A stretch of 64,000 bases of DNA from Alloactinosynnema sp. L-07. Its GTDB lineage: Bacteria; Actinomycetota; Actinomycetes; Mycobacteriales; Pseudonocardiaceae. The stretch is from contig NZ_LN850107.1 in the NCBI RefSeq assembly GCF_900070365.1, positions 6,076,001 to 6,140,000 on the forward strand, written 5' to 3'. The translations under genes were made by a program, and so were the position numbers. The notes under the pieces were generated by a model. That model was not told the origin of the DNA, did no database searches, and saw only the letters and a program-made list of their open reading frames with translations. Numbering within the stretch: the stretch's first letter is position 1; each line of letters starts with the position of its first letter. Below, in pieces: positions 26,021-34,103 of the stretch.

Positions 26021-26224
26021 ATGAGCATTTTCGACAAGGCCAAGGACAAGGCCGAACAGCTGATCGGCGATGCCAAGGAGAAGATCGGCGAGCTGACCGG
26101 GAACGAGGATCTGGCCAACTCCGGCCGGGCCGACCAGGTCGAGGGCGAGGTCAAGGAAGCCGCCCACGACGTCCGCGACAAGGCCGAGGACGCACTGGGG
26201 CAGGCCAAGGACAAACTGAGCTAG
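26021..26224 (+). CDS. CsbD-family stress protein
   Basis: A 67-aa hydrophilic helical protein with the CsbD pattern K-D-K-A-E-Q-L-I-G-D-A-K-E-K-I-G-E-L-T-G and A-D-Q-V-E-G-E-V-K-E-A. In Bacillus CsbD is a general stress protein of unknown mechanism. GAGAGGAG ribosome site. Upstream are a CRP-type site (25926) and a short hairpin with 8-bp stem and TCG loop (25981-25999). A strong terminator follows, so it is a single-gene unit. Confidence 0.88.
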   Translation: MSIFDKAKDKAEQLIGDAKEKIGELTGNEDLANSGRADQVEGEVKEAAHDVRDKAEDALGQAKDKLS

Positions 26225-26236
26225 CGGCCGGCTTTC

Positions 26237-26267
26237 GCGAGCCCGCCACGGCCGGTGGCGGGCTCGC
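26237..26267 (+). terminator. Terminator of the csbD-like gene
   Basis: Perfect 13-bp stem (26237-26249 with 26255-26267) around a 5-nt loop, 12 bp after the stop codon. Confidence 0.85.
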
Positions 26268-26325
26268 GGGCGCTATGACCACCCCCGCGAGCGGATCCCG
26301 CCCCCAGATCTGTACTCTCTTCTGC

Positions 26326-26415
26326 GGTGGCGTGTCCGAGCGGCCGAAGGAGCGCGCCTCGAAAGCGCGTGACGGTTCACCCCGTCCGTGGGTTCAAATC
26401 CCACCGCCACCGCCA
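26326..26415 (+). tRNA. tRNA-Ser(CGA)
   Basis: Class II tRNA. The acceptor GGTGGCG (26326-26332) pairs with CGCCACC (26405-26411); discriminator G, then encoded CCA at 26413-26415. Anticodon stem CGCGC/GCGCG encloses CTCGAAA with anticodon CGA. The long variable arm and T arm TGGGTTCAAATCCCA are intact. Reads UCG. Confidence 0.95.
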
Positions 26416-26422
26416 TATTCAG

Positions 26423-26464
26423 GCAGAACGCCCGTTCCTTGATCTCAGGGAACGGGCGTTCTGC
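26423..26464 (+). terminator. Terminator of tRNA-Ser(CGA)
   Basis: A 16-bp stem (26423-26438 with 26449-26464) around a 10-nt loop directly after the tRNA CCA end. Confidence 0.8.
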
Positions 26465-26598
26465 TGTCTGGTCTCATTCGCCCCGATCACGCACCTGGCG
26501 CGAATGATTGCCCGAACGCGCAGCGGGATCGGTGCGTTGGGCCCTACTCGACGCGCTCGTGGGCGTGGCCTACTTGATCAATCGCGCGAGGAGGGGCC

Positions 26599-27444
26599 AT
26601 GACCGATACCACCAGCGAGAACGTCAACCAGACCTATCTGACCCTGCGCCTGGCGATGGTCCTGCTCGTCGGCCTGCTCTTCCTCTCCGTCATAGTCCAG
26701 TACTTCGCCAGCGCCCCGGACTGCCTCCAGCACTCCATCAGCGCCTACTACTTCACCCCCGCGCGTGCGGTGTTCGTCGGAGCCCTGTGTGCGATCGGCG
26801 CCTGTCTGATCGTCTACCGGGGCAGCACCGACACCGAGAACGTGCTGCTCGACTACTCCGGTTTCATGGCCTTTGTCGTCGCTTTCGTGCCCACGACGGT
26901 CGACAACACCTGCGCCGTCAGCAACGTCCCGACGGCGGAAGAGCTGACAGACGCGGTGAGCAACAACGTGCTCACGCTGCTCGTCGTCGGGTTCGGTGCC
27001 GCGTTGCTGGCGATGGTGGTGCGGTGGCTGCGCAAGAACCCGGACCGGCCCCTCAGCAAGTACGCCCGGATCTCAGTGGCCGTGACGCTGACCGCGCTGG
27101 CCGCGGGCACCGTGTTCTTCCTTTTCTGGGGCGACACTTTCGAGCGGATCGGCCACGCCGTCTCGGCTATCGCGCTGTTCGCGGGCATCATCGGCGTGGT
27201 CATGGTGAACGCCGTGGGATTCGCCAAGAAACAGGGCGACACCGCCGCGGCCAAGGTGGCCACCAACCGCTATTCCCTCGTCGCCTTCGCCATGGGACTT
27301 TCGCTGGTCGGTTGCCTGGTGTCCAAATGGCTGGGGTTCGGCCACTGGCTGTTCGTCCTGGAAGCGCTGCTCATCGCGGAGTTCGCGGTGTTCTGGATGC
27401 TCCAGACGACCGAGCTGCGCGGCAAAGTCAGTCGTGCGGCGTGA
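26599..27444 (+). CDS. Polytopic membrane protein of unknown function
   Basis: The 281-aa protein has about seven transmembrane helices. A conserved-looking Q-H-S-I-S-A-Y-Y-F-T-P-A-R segment after helix 1 and Y-R-G-S-T-D-T-E-N-V-L-L-D in the next loop recall a DUF998-like actinobacterial membrane family; I cannot assign a function. GAGGAGGG ribosome site. Single gene between tRNA-Ser(CGA) and the secreted nuclease gene. Confidence 0.8.
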   Translation: MTDTTSENVNQTYLTLRLAMVLLVGLLFLSVIVQYFASAPDCLQHSISAYYFTPARAVFVGALCAIGACLIVYRGSTDTENVLLDYSGFMAFVVAFVPTTVDNTCAVSNVPTAEELTDAVSNNVLTLLVVGFGAALLAMVVRWLRKNPDRPLSKYARISVAVTLTALAAGTVFFLFWGDTFERIGHAVSAIALFAGIIGVVMVNAVGFAKKQGDTAAAKVATNRYSLVAFAMGLSLVGCLVSKWLGFGHWLFVLEALLIAEFAVFWMLQTTELRGKVSRAA

Positions 27445-27495
27445 CCCCTTAAGTACTTTCGCCGACTTCCCATGTTCACCCGATAGGGGAAGGAT

Positions 27496-27517
27496 TCCCT
27501 CACCGTCCAGTGAGGGA
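27496..27517 (+). promoter_or_regulatory. Hairpin overlapping the nuclease ribosome-binding site
   Basis: An 8-bp stem (27496-27503 with 27510-27517) around a 6-nt loop. The right arm runs into the GGAGGA Shine-Dalgarno sequence (27515-27520) of the secreted nuclease gene, so folding would partly hide the ribosome site. A regulatory role is inferred. Confidence 0.4.
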
Positions 27518-27526
27518 GGACTTCCC

Positions 27527-29947
27527 GTGAGAACAACCGCGCGCCCCCGGGCAGCGCTGTTCAGCGCCGCCGTCCTGTCAGTCGGCTTCGTCGCCGCCAC
27601 CGCGTCGACCGCCGCGGCCGTGCCGAGCGCCGACGCGCTCATCGCCGAGGTGTACGGCGGTGGGGGCAATTCCGGTGCGACCCTGACCAATGACTTCGTC
27701 GAGCTCGCCAACGCGAGCTCGGCCTCGGTCGACCTGTCCGGCTGGAGCGTGCAGTACCTGCCCGCGTCGGCGAGCCCGACCAGTCCGTGGCAGGTCACCC
27801 CGCTCACCGGCGCGCTCGGCGCCAACAGCCGCTACCTGGTCGCCGAGGCGGCCGGTGCGGGCGGGACCGTCGCGCTGCCCACGCCCGACGCCACCGGCGC
27901 CATCCCGATGTCGGCCACCGGCGGCACGATCGCGCTGGTCACCACGACCACGCCGCTGACCTGCAAGACCGCCGCCGACTGCGCCGCCGACACCCGCGTC
28001 CGCGACCTGGTCGGCTATGGCGCCGCCGTGGTCCGTGAGACCACGGCGACCCCCGCGACGTCGAACACCACGTCGGCCGCCCGCCCCGCGCTGACCGACA
28101 CCGACAACAACTCGGTCGACTTCGCGATCGGCGCGCCGACGCCGACAAACTCCCTCGGCGAGACCCCGGGCGGCGGCGGTCCCGCGCCGACCCCGGCCAA
28201 GATCAGTGAGATCCAGGGCACGACGCACTTGTCCACCTTGGACGGCACGAAGGTCAGCACGACCGGCGTCGTGACCGCGATCCGCGCGTTCGGCTCGGCC
28301 CGCGGCTTCTGGTTCCAGGACCCGCAGCCCGACGCGAACCCGGCCACCAGCGAGGGCCTGTTCGTCTTCACCGGCTCCACCACGCCGACCGTGGGCGTCG
28401 GCGACGCGGTCACCGTCGTCGGTACGGTCGACGAGTTCTACCCGGACGCGGCGCCCGCGTCGTCGGTCATGCTCGCCACCACCGAGCTGACCAGCGCCAC
28501 GTGGACGGTCGGCTCCAGCGGCAACCCGCTGCCCGCAGCCGAGGCGCTCACGCCGACCACCGTCCCGGACACCTACGCGCCCAGCCCCGGCGGGTCGATC
28601 GAGGGCCTGACCCTGGACCCGGCCGCCACCGCGCTCGACTTCTTCGAGTCGCGTGAGGGCATGCGCGTGCAGGTCAGCGACGCGCGCGTGGTCGGCCCGA
28701 CCACGGCGTTCAATGAGCTGTTCCTGACCACCAAGCCCGACCAGAACCGCTCGGCGCGCGGCGCGACCGTCCTCACCGGATACGAGCAGCAGAACAGCGG
28801 CCGGGTCCAGGTCCTGTCGCTGATCCCGTTCGCCCAGCGCCCGTTCCCGGTGGCCGACGTCGGCGACACCCTCGCGGGTGTCACCGCGGGTCCGGTCGAC
28901 TTCAGCCGCTTCGGCGGCTACGTCATCCAGGCCACTGAACTGGGCAACCTGGTCTCCGGCGGCATCCAGCCCGAGATCACCCGCGCGGAGCGGGGCGGCG
29001 AGCTGTCGGTGGCGACCTACAACGTCGAGAACCTGTCGCCGGTGGACTCGCAGGCCAAGTTCGACCGGCTCGCGCAGGCGGTCATCACCAACTTGTCGAC
29101 GCCGGACATCCTGTCGCTGGAGGAGATTCAGGACAACTCAGGTCCGGTGAACAACGGCGTCGTCGCCGCGGACCAGACGCTGCAGAAGTTCTCCGACGCC
29201 ATCGTCGCGCTCGGCGGACCGCGCTACGACTGGCGCCAGATCGACCCGGTCAACGGTGCCGACGGTGGCCAGCCGGGCGGCAACATCCGGGTCGCGTTCC
29301 TGTTCAACCCGGCTCGGGTGTCCTTTGTGGACCGCCCGGGTGGCGACTCGGTGACCCCGGTGCAGGTCGGCCGCGGCCGGTTCCCGTTCCAGGCCAGGCT
29401 GTCCGCGTCACCCGCGCGGATCGCCCCGGCCGACGAGGCGTGGCTCAACAGCCGTAAGCCGCTGGTCGGCGAGTTCTCCTTCCGCGGTCACCCCGTGTAT
29501 GTGGTGACCAACCACTTCAACTCCAAGGGTGGCGACCAGCCGCTGTTCGGCCGCTTCCAGCCGCCGAACCGCACCTCCGAGGTGCAGCGGCTCAAGCAGG
29601 CCGCGCTGGTGAACGACTTCGCCCGCCAGATCGTGCGGATCGACCCGTTCGCCAACCTGGTGGTCCTTGGCGACATCAACGACTTCCAGTTCTCGCCGGT
29701 GATGGCCAAGCTGACCGAGGACGGGGTGCTGCGCGCGCTGATCAACGGGCTGCCCGTGACCGAGCGGTACAGCTATGTCTTCCAGGGCAACGCGCAGGCG
29801 CTCGACCACACCACGGTCAGCCCGTTCGTGCTGCGCCCGGACTACGACATCGTGCACATCAACGCCGAGTTCTCCGACCAGGCGAGCGACCACGATCCGC
29901 AGGTCACCCGCTTCGTCCCGACCAGCATCCCCTGGCCGAACCGGTAG
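27527..29947 (+). CDS. Secreted nuclease with lamin-tail and endonuclease/exonuclease/phosphatase domains (ExeM/NucH type)
   Basis: The 806-aa exoprotein starts at GTG 27527 after GAGGGAGGA. A signal peptide covers residues 1-33 (cleavage near A-A-A-V-P). A lamin-tail domain follows (~35-170: A-E-V-Y-G-G-G-G-N-S-G, D-F-V-E-L, W-S-V-Q-Y), then an OB-like nucleic-acid-binding domain (~220-480). The catalytic EEP domain (~490-805) shows A-T-Y-N-V-E-N-L, S-L-E-E-I-Q-D-N, N-H-F-N-S-K, L-G-D-I-N-D-F and S-D-H-D-P as metal and catalytic residues. Such enzymes degrade extracellular DNA for phosphate or biofilm remodelling. Confidence 0.93.
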   Translation: MRTTARPRAALFSAAVLSVGFVAATASTAAAVPSADALIAEVYGGGGNSGATLTNDFVELANASSASVDLSGWSVQYLPASASPTSPWQVTPLTGALGANSRYLVAEAAGAGGTVALPTPDATGAIPMSATGGTIALVTTTTPLTCKTAADCAADTRVRDLVGYGAAVVRETTATPATSNTTSAARPALTDTDNNSVDFAIGAPTPTNSLGETPGGGGPAPTPAKISEIQGTTHLSTLDGTKVSTTGVVTAIRAFGSARGFWFQDPQPDANPATSEGLFVFTGSTTPTVGVGDAVTVVGTVDEFYPDAAPASSVMLATTELTSATWTVGSSGNPLPAAEALTPTTVPDTYAPSPGGSIEGLTLDPAATALDFFESREGMRVQVSDARVVGPTTAFNELFLTTKPDQNRSARGATVLTGYEQQNSGRVQVLSLIPFAQRPFPVADVGDTLAGVTAGPVDFSRFGGYVIQATELGNLVSGGIQPEITRAERGGELSVATYNVENLSPVDSQAKFDRLAQAVITNLSTPDILSLEEIQDNSGPVNNGVVAADQTLQKFSDAIVALGGPRYDWRQIDPVNGADGGQPGGNIRVAFLFNPARVSFVDRPGGDSVTPVQVGRGRFPFQARLSASPARIAPADEAWLNSRKPLVGEFSFRGHPVYVVTNHFNSKGGDQPLFGRFQPPNRTSEVQRLKQAALVNDFARQIVRIDPFANLVVLGDINDFQFSPVMAKLTEDGVLRALINGLPVTERYSYVFQGNAQALDHTTVSPFVLRPDYDIVHINAEFSDQASDHDPQVTRFVPTSIPWPNR

Positions 29948-29973
29948 CAGTAGAACAACTAGTTATCCACAGG

Positions 29974-30008
29974 CAGCGGGCCCGCGTCGACACGACGTGG
30001 GCCCGCTG
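29974..30008 (+). terminator. Terminator of the secreted nuclease gene
   Basis: A 16-bp stem with one G-T position (29974-29989 with 29993-30008) and a 3-nt loop, 27 bp after the stop codon. Confidence 0.85.
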
Positions 30009-30048
30009 TGCTTTGGTGGTGGCAAGGCCTACGTGAGAGAGGTGTGCC

Positions 30049-31464
30049 ATGAGCGACCGCCCGGCTCGACGAGACCCGTCGAAGTTGGTGGAAGCCGAAG
30101 GTTTCCGTGACTACATCCGCGACGACTGGGGCCCGGCCGACCGCCGCGTCCGGGCCGTCCCCGGCGCCGCCAAGGCCGCCGCCGCGCACCGGGCCCGTCT
30201 GTCGGCCGCCTTCCCCGGCAAGCGCGTCGCGCTCGGCGCGGGCCGCGCGCCCGTGCGGTCCAACGACACCGACTACGCCTTCCGCGCCGACAGCGACTTC
30301 GCCTGGCTCACCGGCTGCTACGCCGAGGGCGCCGTGCTGGTCATGCACCCCTCCGGCGACGGCCACGACGCCGTGCTGCACCTGCGTGAGCCAGCGGGCC
30401 CGACCGAGGCCGATTTCTTCGCCAACGCCCGCGACGGCGAGCTGTGGATCGGTGCCGCGCCCGGCCTGGCCGAGTGGTCCGACGCGCTGGGCATCATCTG
30501 CCGCCCGCTGGAGGAGCTGCCAAGAGCGCTGCGCGGCAACCTGCCGCAGGTCCTGGCCGCGCGCGGGGTCGAACCGATGCTCGACGCGCTGGTCGGGGCC
30601 CACAGCGGCGAGCTGCGCACGGTCTTGTCCGAGTTGCGGCGGATCAAGGACGAGTGGGAGATCGGCCAGCTGCGCGCCGCGGTCGACGCGACGGTCATCG
30701 GCTTCGCCGACGTGGCCCGGGAACTGCCGGAGGCGGTGCGCGGCGGCGGCGAGCGCTGGCTGCAGGGCACCTTCGACCGTCGGGCCCGCACCCTGGGCAA
30801 CGGCGTCGGCTACACCTCGATCGTGGCCGCGGGCGAGCACGCCCCGGTGCTGCACTGGACCCGCTGCGACGGCCCGGTCGCCGAGGACGGCGTGCTGCTA
30901 CTCGACGCCGGGGTCGAGATCGACACGCTGTACACCGCCGACGTCACCCGCACCTTCCCGGTGTCCGGCGAGTTCAGCCCCGCTCAGGCCCAGGTGTACG
31001 ACCTGGTCCACGCGGCGCACCTGGCCGCGATGGCCGAGGTCCGGCCGGGCCGGGAGTACCATGCGTTCCACCAGGTGGCCATGCGGGTGCTCGCCGAGGG
31101 CCTGCACGACTGGGGCCTGCTGCCGGGCTCGGTCGACAAGTCGCTCGACCCGGCGGGCCAGCACCACCGCCGCTACATCGCCTGCGGCGTCGGCCACTTC
31201 CTCGGCCTCGACGTGCACGACTGCGCCAACTCCAGCGCGGGCGCGTACAACGAGGGCGTGCTGGAGGTCGGCATGGCGCTGACCGTCGAGCCCGGACTGT
31301 ACTTCCACCCCAACGACCTGACGGTGCCCCCGGAGCTGCGCGGCATCGGCGTGCGCATCGAGGACGACCTGGTGGTCACTTCGGACGGTGCCGACGTGAT
31401 CTCCGCCGCATTGCCGATCACCCGCGACGGCATCTCCGAGTGGGTGCGCGCCCATCGGGGGTAG
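30049..31464 (+). CDS. Xaa-Pro aminopeptidase (aminopeptidase P, M24B)
   Basis: The 471-aa enzyme removes N-terminal residues preceding proline. The N-terminal creatinase-like domain (~1-190) includes S-D-F-A-W-L-T-G. The pita-bread catalytic domain carries the di-manganese ligands: Asp residues in L-L-D-A-G-V and T-A-D-V-T-R-T-F, His in G-V-G-H-F-L-G-L-D-V-H-D, Glu in T-V-E-P-G-L-Y and Glu in G-V-R-I-E-D-D. Length and motifs fit the PepP group. Cytosolic, single gene with its own ribosome site after the nuclease terminator. Confidence 0.93.
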   Translation: MSDRPARRDPSKLVEAEGFRDYIRDDWGPADRRVRAVPGAAKAAAAHRARLSAAFPGKRVALGAGRAPVRSNDTDYAFRADSDFAWLTGCYAEGAVLVMHPSGDGHDAVLHLREPAGPTEADFFANARDGELWIGAAPGLAEWSDALGIICRPLEELPRALRGNLPQVLAARGVEPMLDALVGAHSGELRTVLSELRRIKDEWEIGQLRAAVDATVIGFADVARELPEAVRGGGERWLQGTFDRRARTLGNGVGYTSIVAAGEHAPVLHWTRCDGPVAEDGVLLLDAGVEIDTLYTADVTRTFPVSGEFSPAQAQVYDLVHAAHLAAMAEVRPGREYHAFHQVAMRVLAEGLHDWGLLPGSVDKSLDPAGQHHRRYIACGVGHFLGLDVHDCANSSAGAYNEGVLEVGMALTVEPGLYFHPNDLTVPPELRGIGVRIEDDLVVTSDGADVISAALPITRDGISEWVRAHRG

Positions 31465-31517
31465 CCTCTGGCCTTTGTTGGGAGTGCAGTTAGTCAAGGG
31501 GAGCTAAGGAGGGCGTC

Positions 31518-31673
31518 GTGTCCGATCACGACACTCGCAGGGAGACCGAGACGGACGTCAAGGTCGGCAGGCACGCGGCGCCGGAAGGCGCGCAGCGGCA
31601 CCCGCTGATCGATCTGTCCCGCGACCCGAACCCCGGCAAGGCCGACCACGCCGCGCCGGACGACGAGGGCTGA
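31518..31673 (+). CDS. Small hydrophilic hypothetical protein (51 aa)
   Basis: GTG 31518 is preceded by a near-perfect AAGGAGGG ribosome site, and the frame runs 51 codons to TGA 31671-31673, where a strong terminator follows. The peptide starts M-S-D-H-D-T-R-R-E-T-E-T and ends K-A-D-H-A-A-P-D-D-E-G; it is highly charged, with no hydrophobic core and no cysteine, so probably disordered. No family recognised. The ribosome site and dedicated terminator are the evidence that it is real. Confidence 0.65.
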   Translation: MSDHDTRRETETDVKVGRHAAPEGAQRHPLIDLSRDPNPGKADHAAPDDEG

Positions 31674-31693
31674 TCTCTCGTTATTCGAGACGG

Positions 31694-31724
31694 ACGCCGG
31701 TCACCCCGCGGGGGTGGCCGGCGT
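31694..31724 (+). terminator. Terminator after the 51-aa gene
   Basis: A 14-position stem with one mismatch around a GCG loop (arms 31694-31707 and 31711-31724), followed by a short T-rich tract. Confidence 0.75.
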
Positions 31725-31753
31725 TTGTCGTACCGGGGGTGCACCATGTCCGC

Positions 31754-32875
31754 ATGCGAACACCTGATCGAGAGACCGCACTCCTGGCGGCCCGCCTGAC
31801 CGCGGCCGCCCTGGCCGACGCGGCGACTCGCTCAGCACACGTTCGCGACATCGGTGTGCACGACCGGGCTCCCGCCGCCGCGGCCGCCGCCCTGTCCCAC
31901 ACCATCGAGTCCCTCTGGCGGCGCGGCTGGGCCCCCACCGACGTCGTCGGCGCCACCCCTCGCCCCCTGTCCGGCCTGGCCACCGACGCGATCGCGGCCC
32001 AGTGCGCGGGATACGGCCGGGTCCATCCCCGCTGGCGTGACCAGTTGGCGGAGATCGACGCCACCGTCTGGTGGACTGGCGCCCACTTACCCGCCTGGGC
32101 CACTCGCAAACGCTTGCCCATGGCCGACGCGCTCGCCCGGGTGATCGACCTGCTCGCGGTCCTGCTCGCGTTGCCGCCGCTCCCGGAGTTGGTGCCACCT
32201 CCGGACGCGGTGGTCGCGATGGAACCCACGGGCCGCGTCGATGAAAGGGTGTTGGCGAAGGTCCGGGGTCTGCTGGCGAAGGCGGAGTCGACGCCGTTTC
32301 CCGAGGAAGCTGAGGCGCTCTCGGCCAAGGCTCAGGAACTGATGACCAGGTACGCCTTCGAGCAGGCCGCTGTTGATGAGGTTCCGCAGGAGGCGGGCGC
32401 CGCTCGCCTGTGGATCGAGGCGCCTTACCAAGGTCCCAAGGCACAGTTGGTCGACGCGGTGGCCGGGGCGAACCGATGTCGGGCGGTGTTCTATCCGAAG
32501 CTCGGGTGCGTTGTCCTTGTGGGGCACTCGACCGACATCGAGCTCGCCACACTGCTTTCGCGGTCACTACATGTCCAGGCCACTCACGCGCTGGCGGGTT
32601 CCGGATCCAAGGCGTACCGACACGCGTTCCTGGTCGCATACGCCCAACGGATTCGCGAGCGTCTGACCGTGGTCAACCAGGTCTCGGTCGACACCCGTCT
32701 GGTCCCGGTCTTCACTCGGCGGGAGGCGGCGGTGCGCACCCGATTCGAAGCCATGTTCCCTGGTGTCCGAACTCGGCACTCTTCGGTGAGCAACGCGGCG
32801 GGGTGGAGCGCGGGCCGTGCAGCGGCCGACCGGGCAGACCTGGTTCCGCAACGGGTTCGGGTGGCGGCGGGCTAG
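31754..32875 (+). CDS. DUF2786 domain-containing protein
   Basis: The 373-aa protein has the DUF2786 core near residues 160-200 (V-L-A-K-V-R-G-L-L-A-K-A-E-S-T, E-A-E-A-L-S-A-K-A-Q-E-L-M). The N-terminal 150 residues are helical, and the C-terminal part contains a D-T-R-L-V-P-V-F segment seen in phage- and plasmid-linked relatives. Function unknown. ATG 31754 is preferred; an in-frame GTG at 31739 would add five residues, and neither has a clear ribosome site, so a leaderless start is possible. Confidence 0.8.
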   Translation: MRTPDRETALLAARLTAAALADAATRSAHVRDIGVHDRAPAAAAAALSHTIESLWRRGWAPTDVVGATPRPLSGLATDAIAAQCAGYGRVHPRWRDQLAEIDATVWWTGAHLPAWATRKRLPMADALARVIDLLAVLLALPPLPELVPPPDAVVAMEPTGRVDERVLAKVRGLLAKAESTPFPEEAEALSAKAQELMTRYAFEQAAVDEVPQEAGAARLWIEAPYQGPKAQLVDAVAGANRCRAVFYPKLGCVVLVGHSTDIELATLLSRSLHVQATHALAGSGSKAYRHAFLVAYAQRIRERLTVVNQVSVDTRLVPVFTRREAAVRTRFEAMFPGVRTRHSSVSNAAGWSAGRAAADRADLVPQRVRVAAG

Positions 32876-32898
32876 ACGCAACGGGCCAAGCAAAACGG

Positions 32899-33036
32899 CC
32901 TGTTTGGGTGGTTCGCCTTGATTTGGGGGAAATGGGCCTAAAATCGCGGTGCGGGTGAGGTTCCTTGAGCTCGCCTTTTGACCCGCACAGGCCCATTTCT
33001 AGGGGTCCCCAAATCAAGGCGAACCACCCAAACAGG
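32899..33036. repeat. Long-hairpin element of a second type
   Basis: Perfect 30-bp arms (32899-32928 and 33007-33036) enclose two further stems in register: 10 bp (32930-32939 with 32989-32998) and 8 bp (32949-32956 with 32981-32988), with a 24-nt apical loop. Total 138 bp. Sequence unrelated to the 9.2/23.5-kb elements. It lies between convergent genes, 23 bp after the DUF2786 gene, and is followed by the separate terminator of the LysM gene. Local G+C is clearly lower than in neighbouring genes. Confidence 0.85.
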
Positions 33037-33087
33037 CACCCGCACACCAAGCTCGCCACGGCCGCAACCTGTGCCGTAGCAAGCCAA

Positions 33088-33116
33088 ACAGGCCCCGCCG
33101 AATCGACGGGGCCTGT
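33088..33116 (-). terminator. Terminator of the lectin/LysM gene
   Basis: Perfect 10-bp stem (33088-33097 with 33107-33116) around a 9-nt loop, 13 bp beyond the 3' end of the minus-strand lectin/LysM gene. Confidence 0.8.
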
Positions 33117-33129
33117 CCAAAGTGGAGCG

Positions 33130-33696
33130 TTATGCCGGAATGGTGAGCACCTGTCCCGGGCGGATCAGGTCCGGGTTCGAGATCCCACTGGCGTGCGCGA
33201 TCCTCATGTACTGGCTGCCGTCACCGTAGAACCGCTTCGCGATCGCCGACAGCGTGTCGCCGGGAACGACCGTGTAGGTCTGCGCCGCTGGGGGAGCGGG
33301 AGCGGCCTGCGGGGCGGGCGTAGGCACCGGCACCGGGGCGGGTTCCGGCGCGGCGACGGCCTCGGCCGTTCCGGACGTCCACAGGGATCCGCCGTCCGAA
33401 CCGACGACACTCACGCCGCGGTCGTCGCCGATGATCAGGCTGGCGCCCGCGGTGCCGCCGGTCTTGGTGGCCCAGACCGCGTCGCCGCCGTCCTTGTAGA
33501 GCACGAAGTTGCCGTCTGACTGCATGTCTCCACGCACGGCGCCGGAGCCGTCGGTACCGGAGGCCCAAACAGCCGTGCCGTTGGTCGACAGCACGAGGTT
33601 GCCGTCGGCCTGCAGCTTCAGCGAGTGCTTGCCGTTCGGCGAGGTGAGCTGCTGGCCCACGGCGAGGCTCAGGCCGGAGTCGAGTGCGTCAGCCAC
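33130..33696 (-). CDS. B-type lectin and LysM domain protein
   Basis: The 188-aa protein has a bulb-type (mannose-binding) lectin domain at about 8-110 with three L-Q-A-D-G-N-L-V-L/M-Q-S-D-G-N-F-V-L-Y type repeats. These include the Q-x-D-x-N-x-V-x-Y sugar-binding pattern, degenerate in the third repeat. A Pro/Ala linker leads to a C-terminal LysM (~140-187: Y-T-V-V-P-G-D-T-L-S-A-I-A-K-R-F-Y-G). No signal peptide is visible, which is common for this actinobacterial architecture. It probably binds peptidoglycan and glycans; no enzyme domain. Confidence 0.9.
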   Translation of the reverse strand: MADALDSGLSLAVGQQLTSPNGKHSLKLQADGNLVLSTNGTAVWASGTDGSGAVRGDMQSDGNFVLYKDGGDAVWATKTGGTAGASLIIGDDRGVSVVGSDGGSLWTSGTAEAVAAPEPAPVPVPTPAPQAAPAPPAAQTYTVVPGDTLSAIAKRFYGDGSQYMRIAHASGISNPDLIRPGQVLTIPA

Positions 33697-33860
33697 GTCT
33701 ATGTCCTTACGTTGGAAGACCGATGAGCGTCCCGAGGCTAAGTCGGCGCCACCGATCCCGCCTGCCGGCAGGACAGGTTTTCACCCGGCAGAGGGGTTTC
33801 CGGTGAATGTTCCGTGTGCGACACAGCGCGCGGCCCGTCCCGCCACCCTGACTACCGCTT

Positions 33861-33889
33861 TTGGGTGGTCCAAGCCGCTGCGGTACCCT
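33861..33889 (+). promoter_or_regulatory. Promoter of tRNA-Ser(GGA)
   Basis: TTGGGT (33861-33866) and TACCCT (33884-33889) are 17 nt apart and end 10 nt before the mature tRNA. Good spacing for the housekeeping sigma factor. Confidence 0.5.
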
Positions 33890-33899
33890 CTCCGACGTT

Positions 33900-33989
33900 G
33901 GAGGATTCGCATAGTGGCCTAGTGCGCACGATTGGAAATCGTGTTGGGTGTAAAAGCCCTCAGGGGTTCAAATCCCCTATCCTCCGCCA
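33900..33989 (+). tRNA. tRNA-Ser(GGA)
   Basis: Class II tRNA. Acceptor GGAGGAT (33900-33906) pairs with ATCCTCC (33979-33985); discriminator G; CCA encoded at 33987-33989. Anticodon stem CACGA/TCGTG encloses TTGGAAA with anticodon GGA at 33934-33936. It precedes ffs and dnaX, the usual actinobacterial order. Confidence 0.95.
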
Positions 33990-34103
33990 CCAGCGGCCCG
34001 TGTCCCTCGGACACGGGCCGCTGTGCGTCTGTCGTTAGTAGCGCTAAGCAGTGTTGCCCTGGTGGGTGACACCCGTGTCCCACGGCCCCGGTACACTGAA
34101 CTC

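Noticed and set aside
27474..27480. PHO box (GTTCACC) upstream of the secreted nuclease
   Set aside because: Only one copy; the required second repeat 11 nt away is not there.
9228..29971. TTATCCACA DnaA-box matches at 9228 and 29963, and TTGTCCACA at about 22252, as signs of an origin
   Set aside because: Single isolated boxes many kb apart with no dnaA/dnaN genes and no cluster; consistent with chance or scattered DnaA titration sites.
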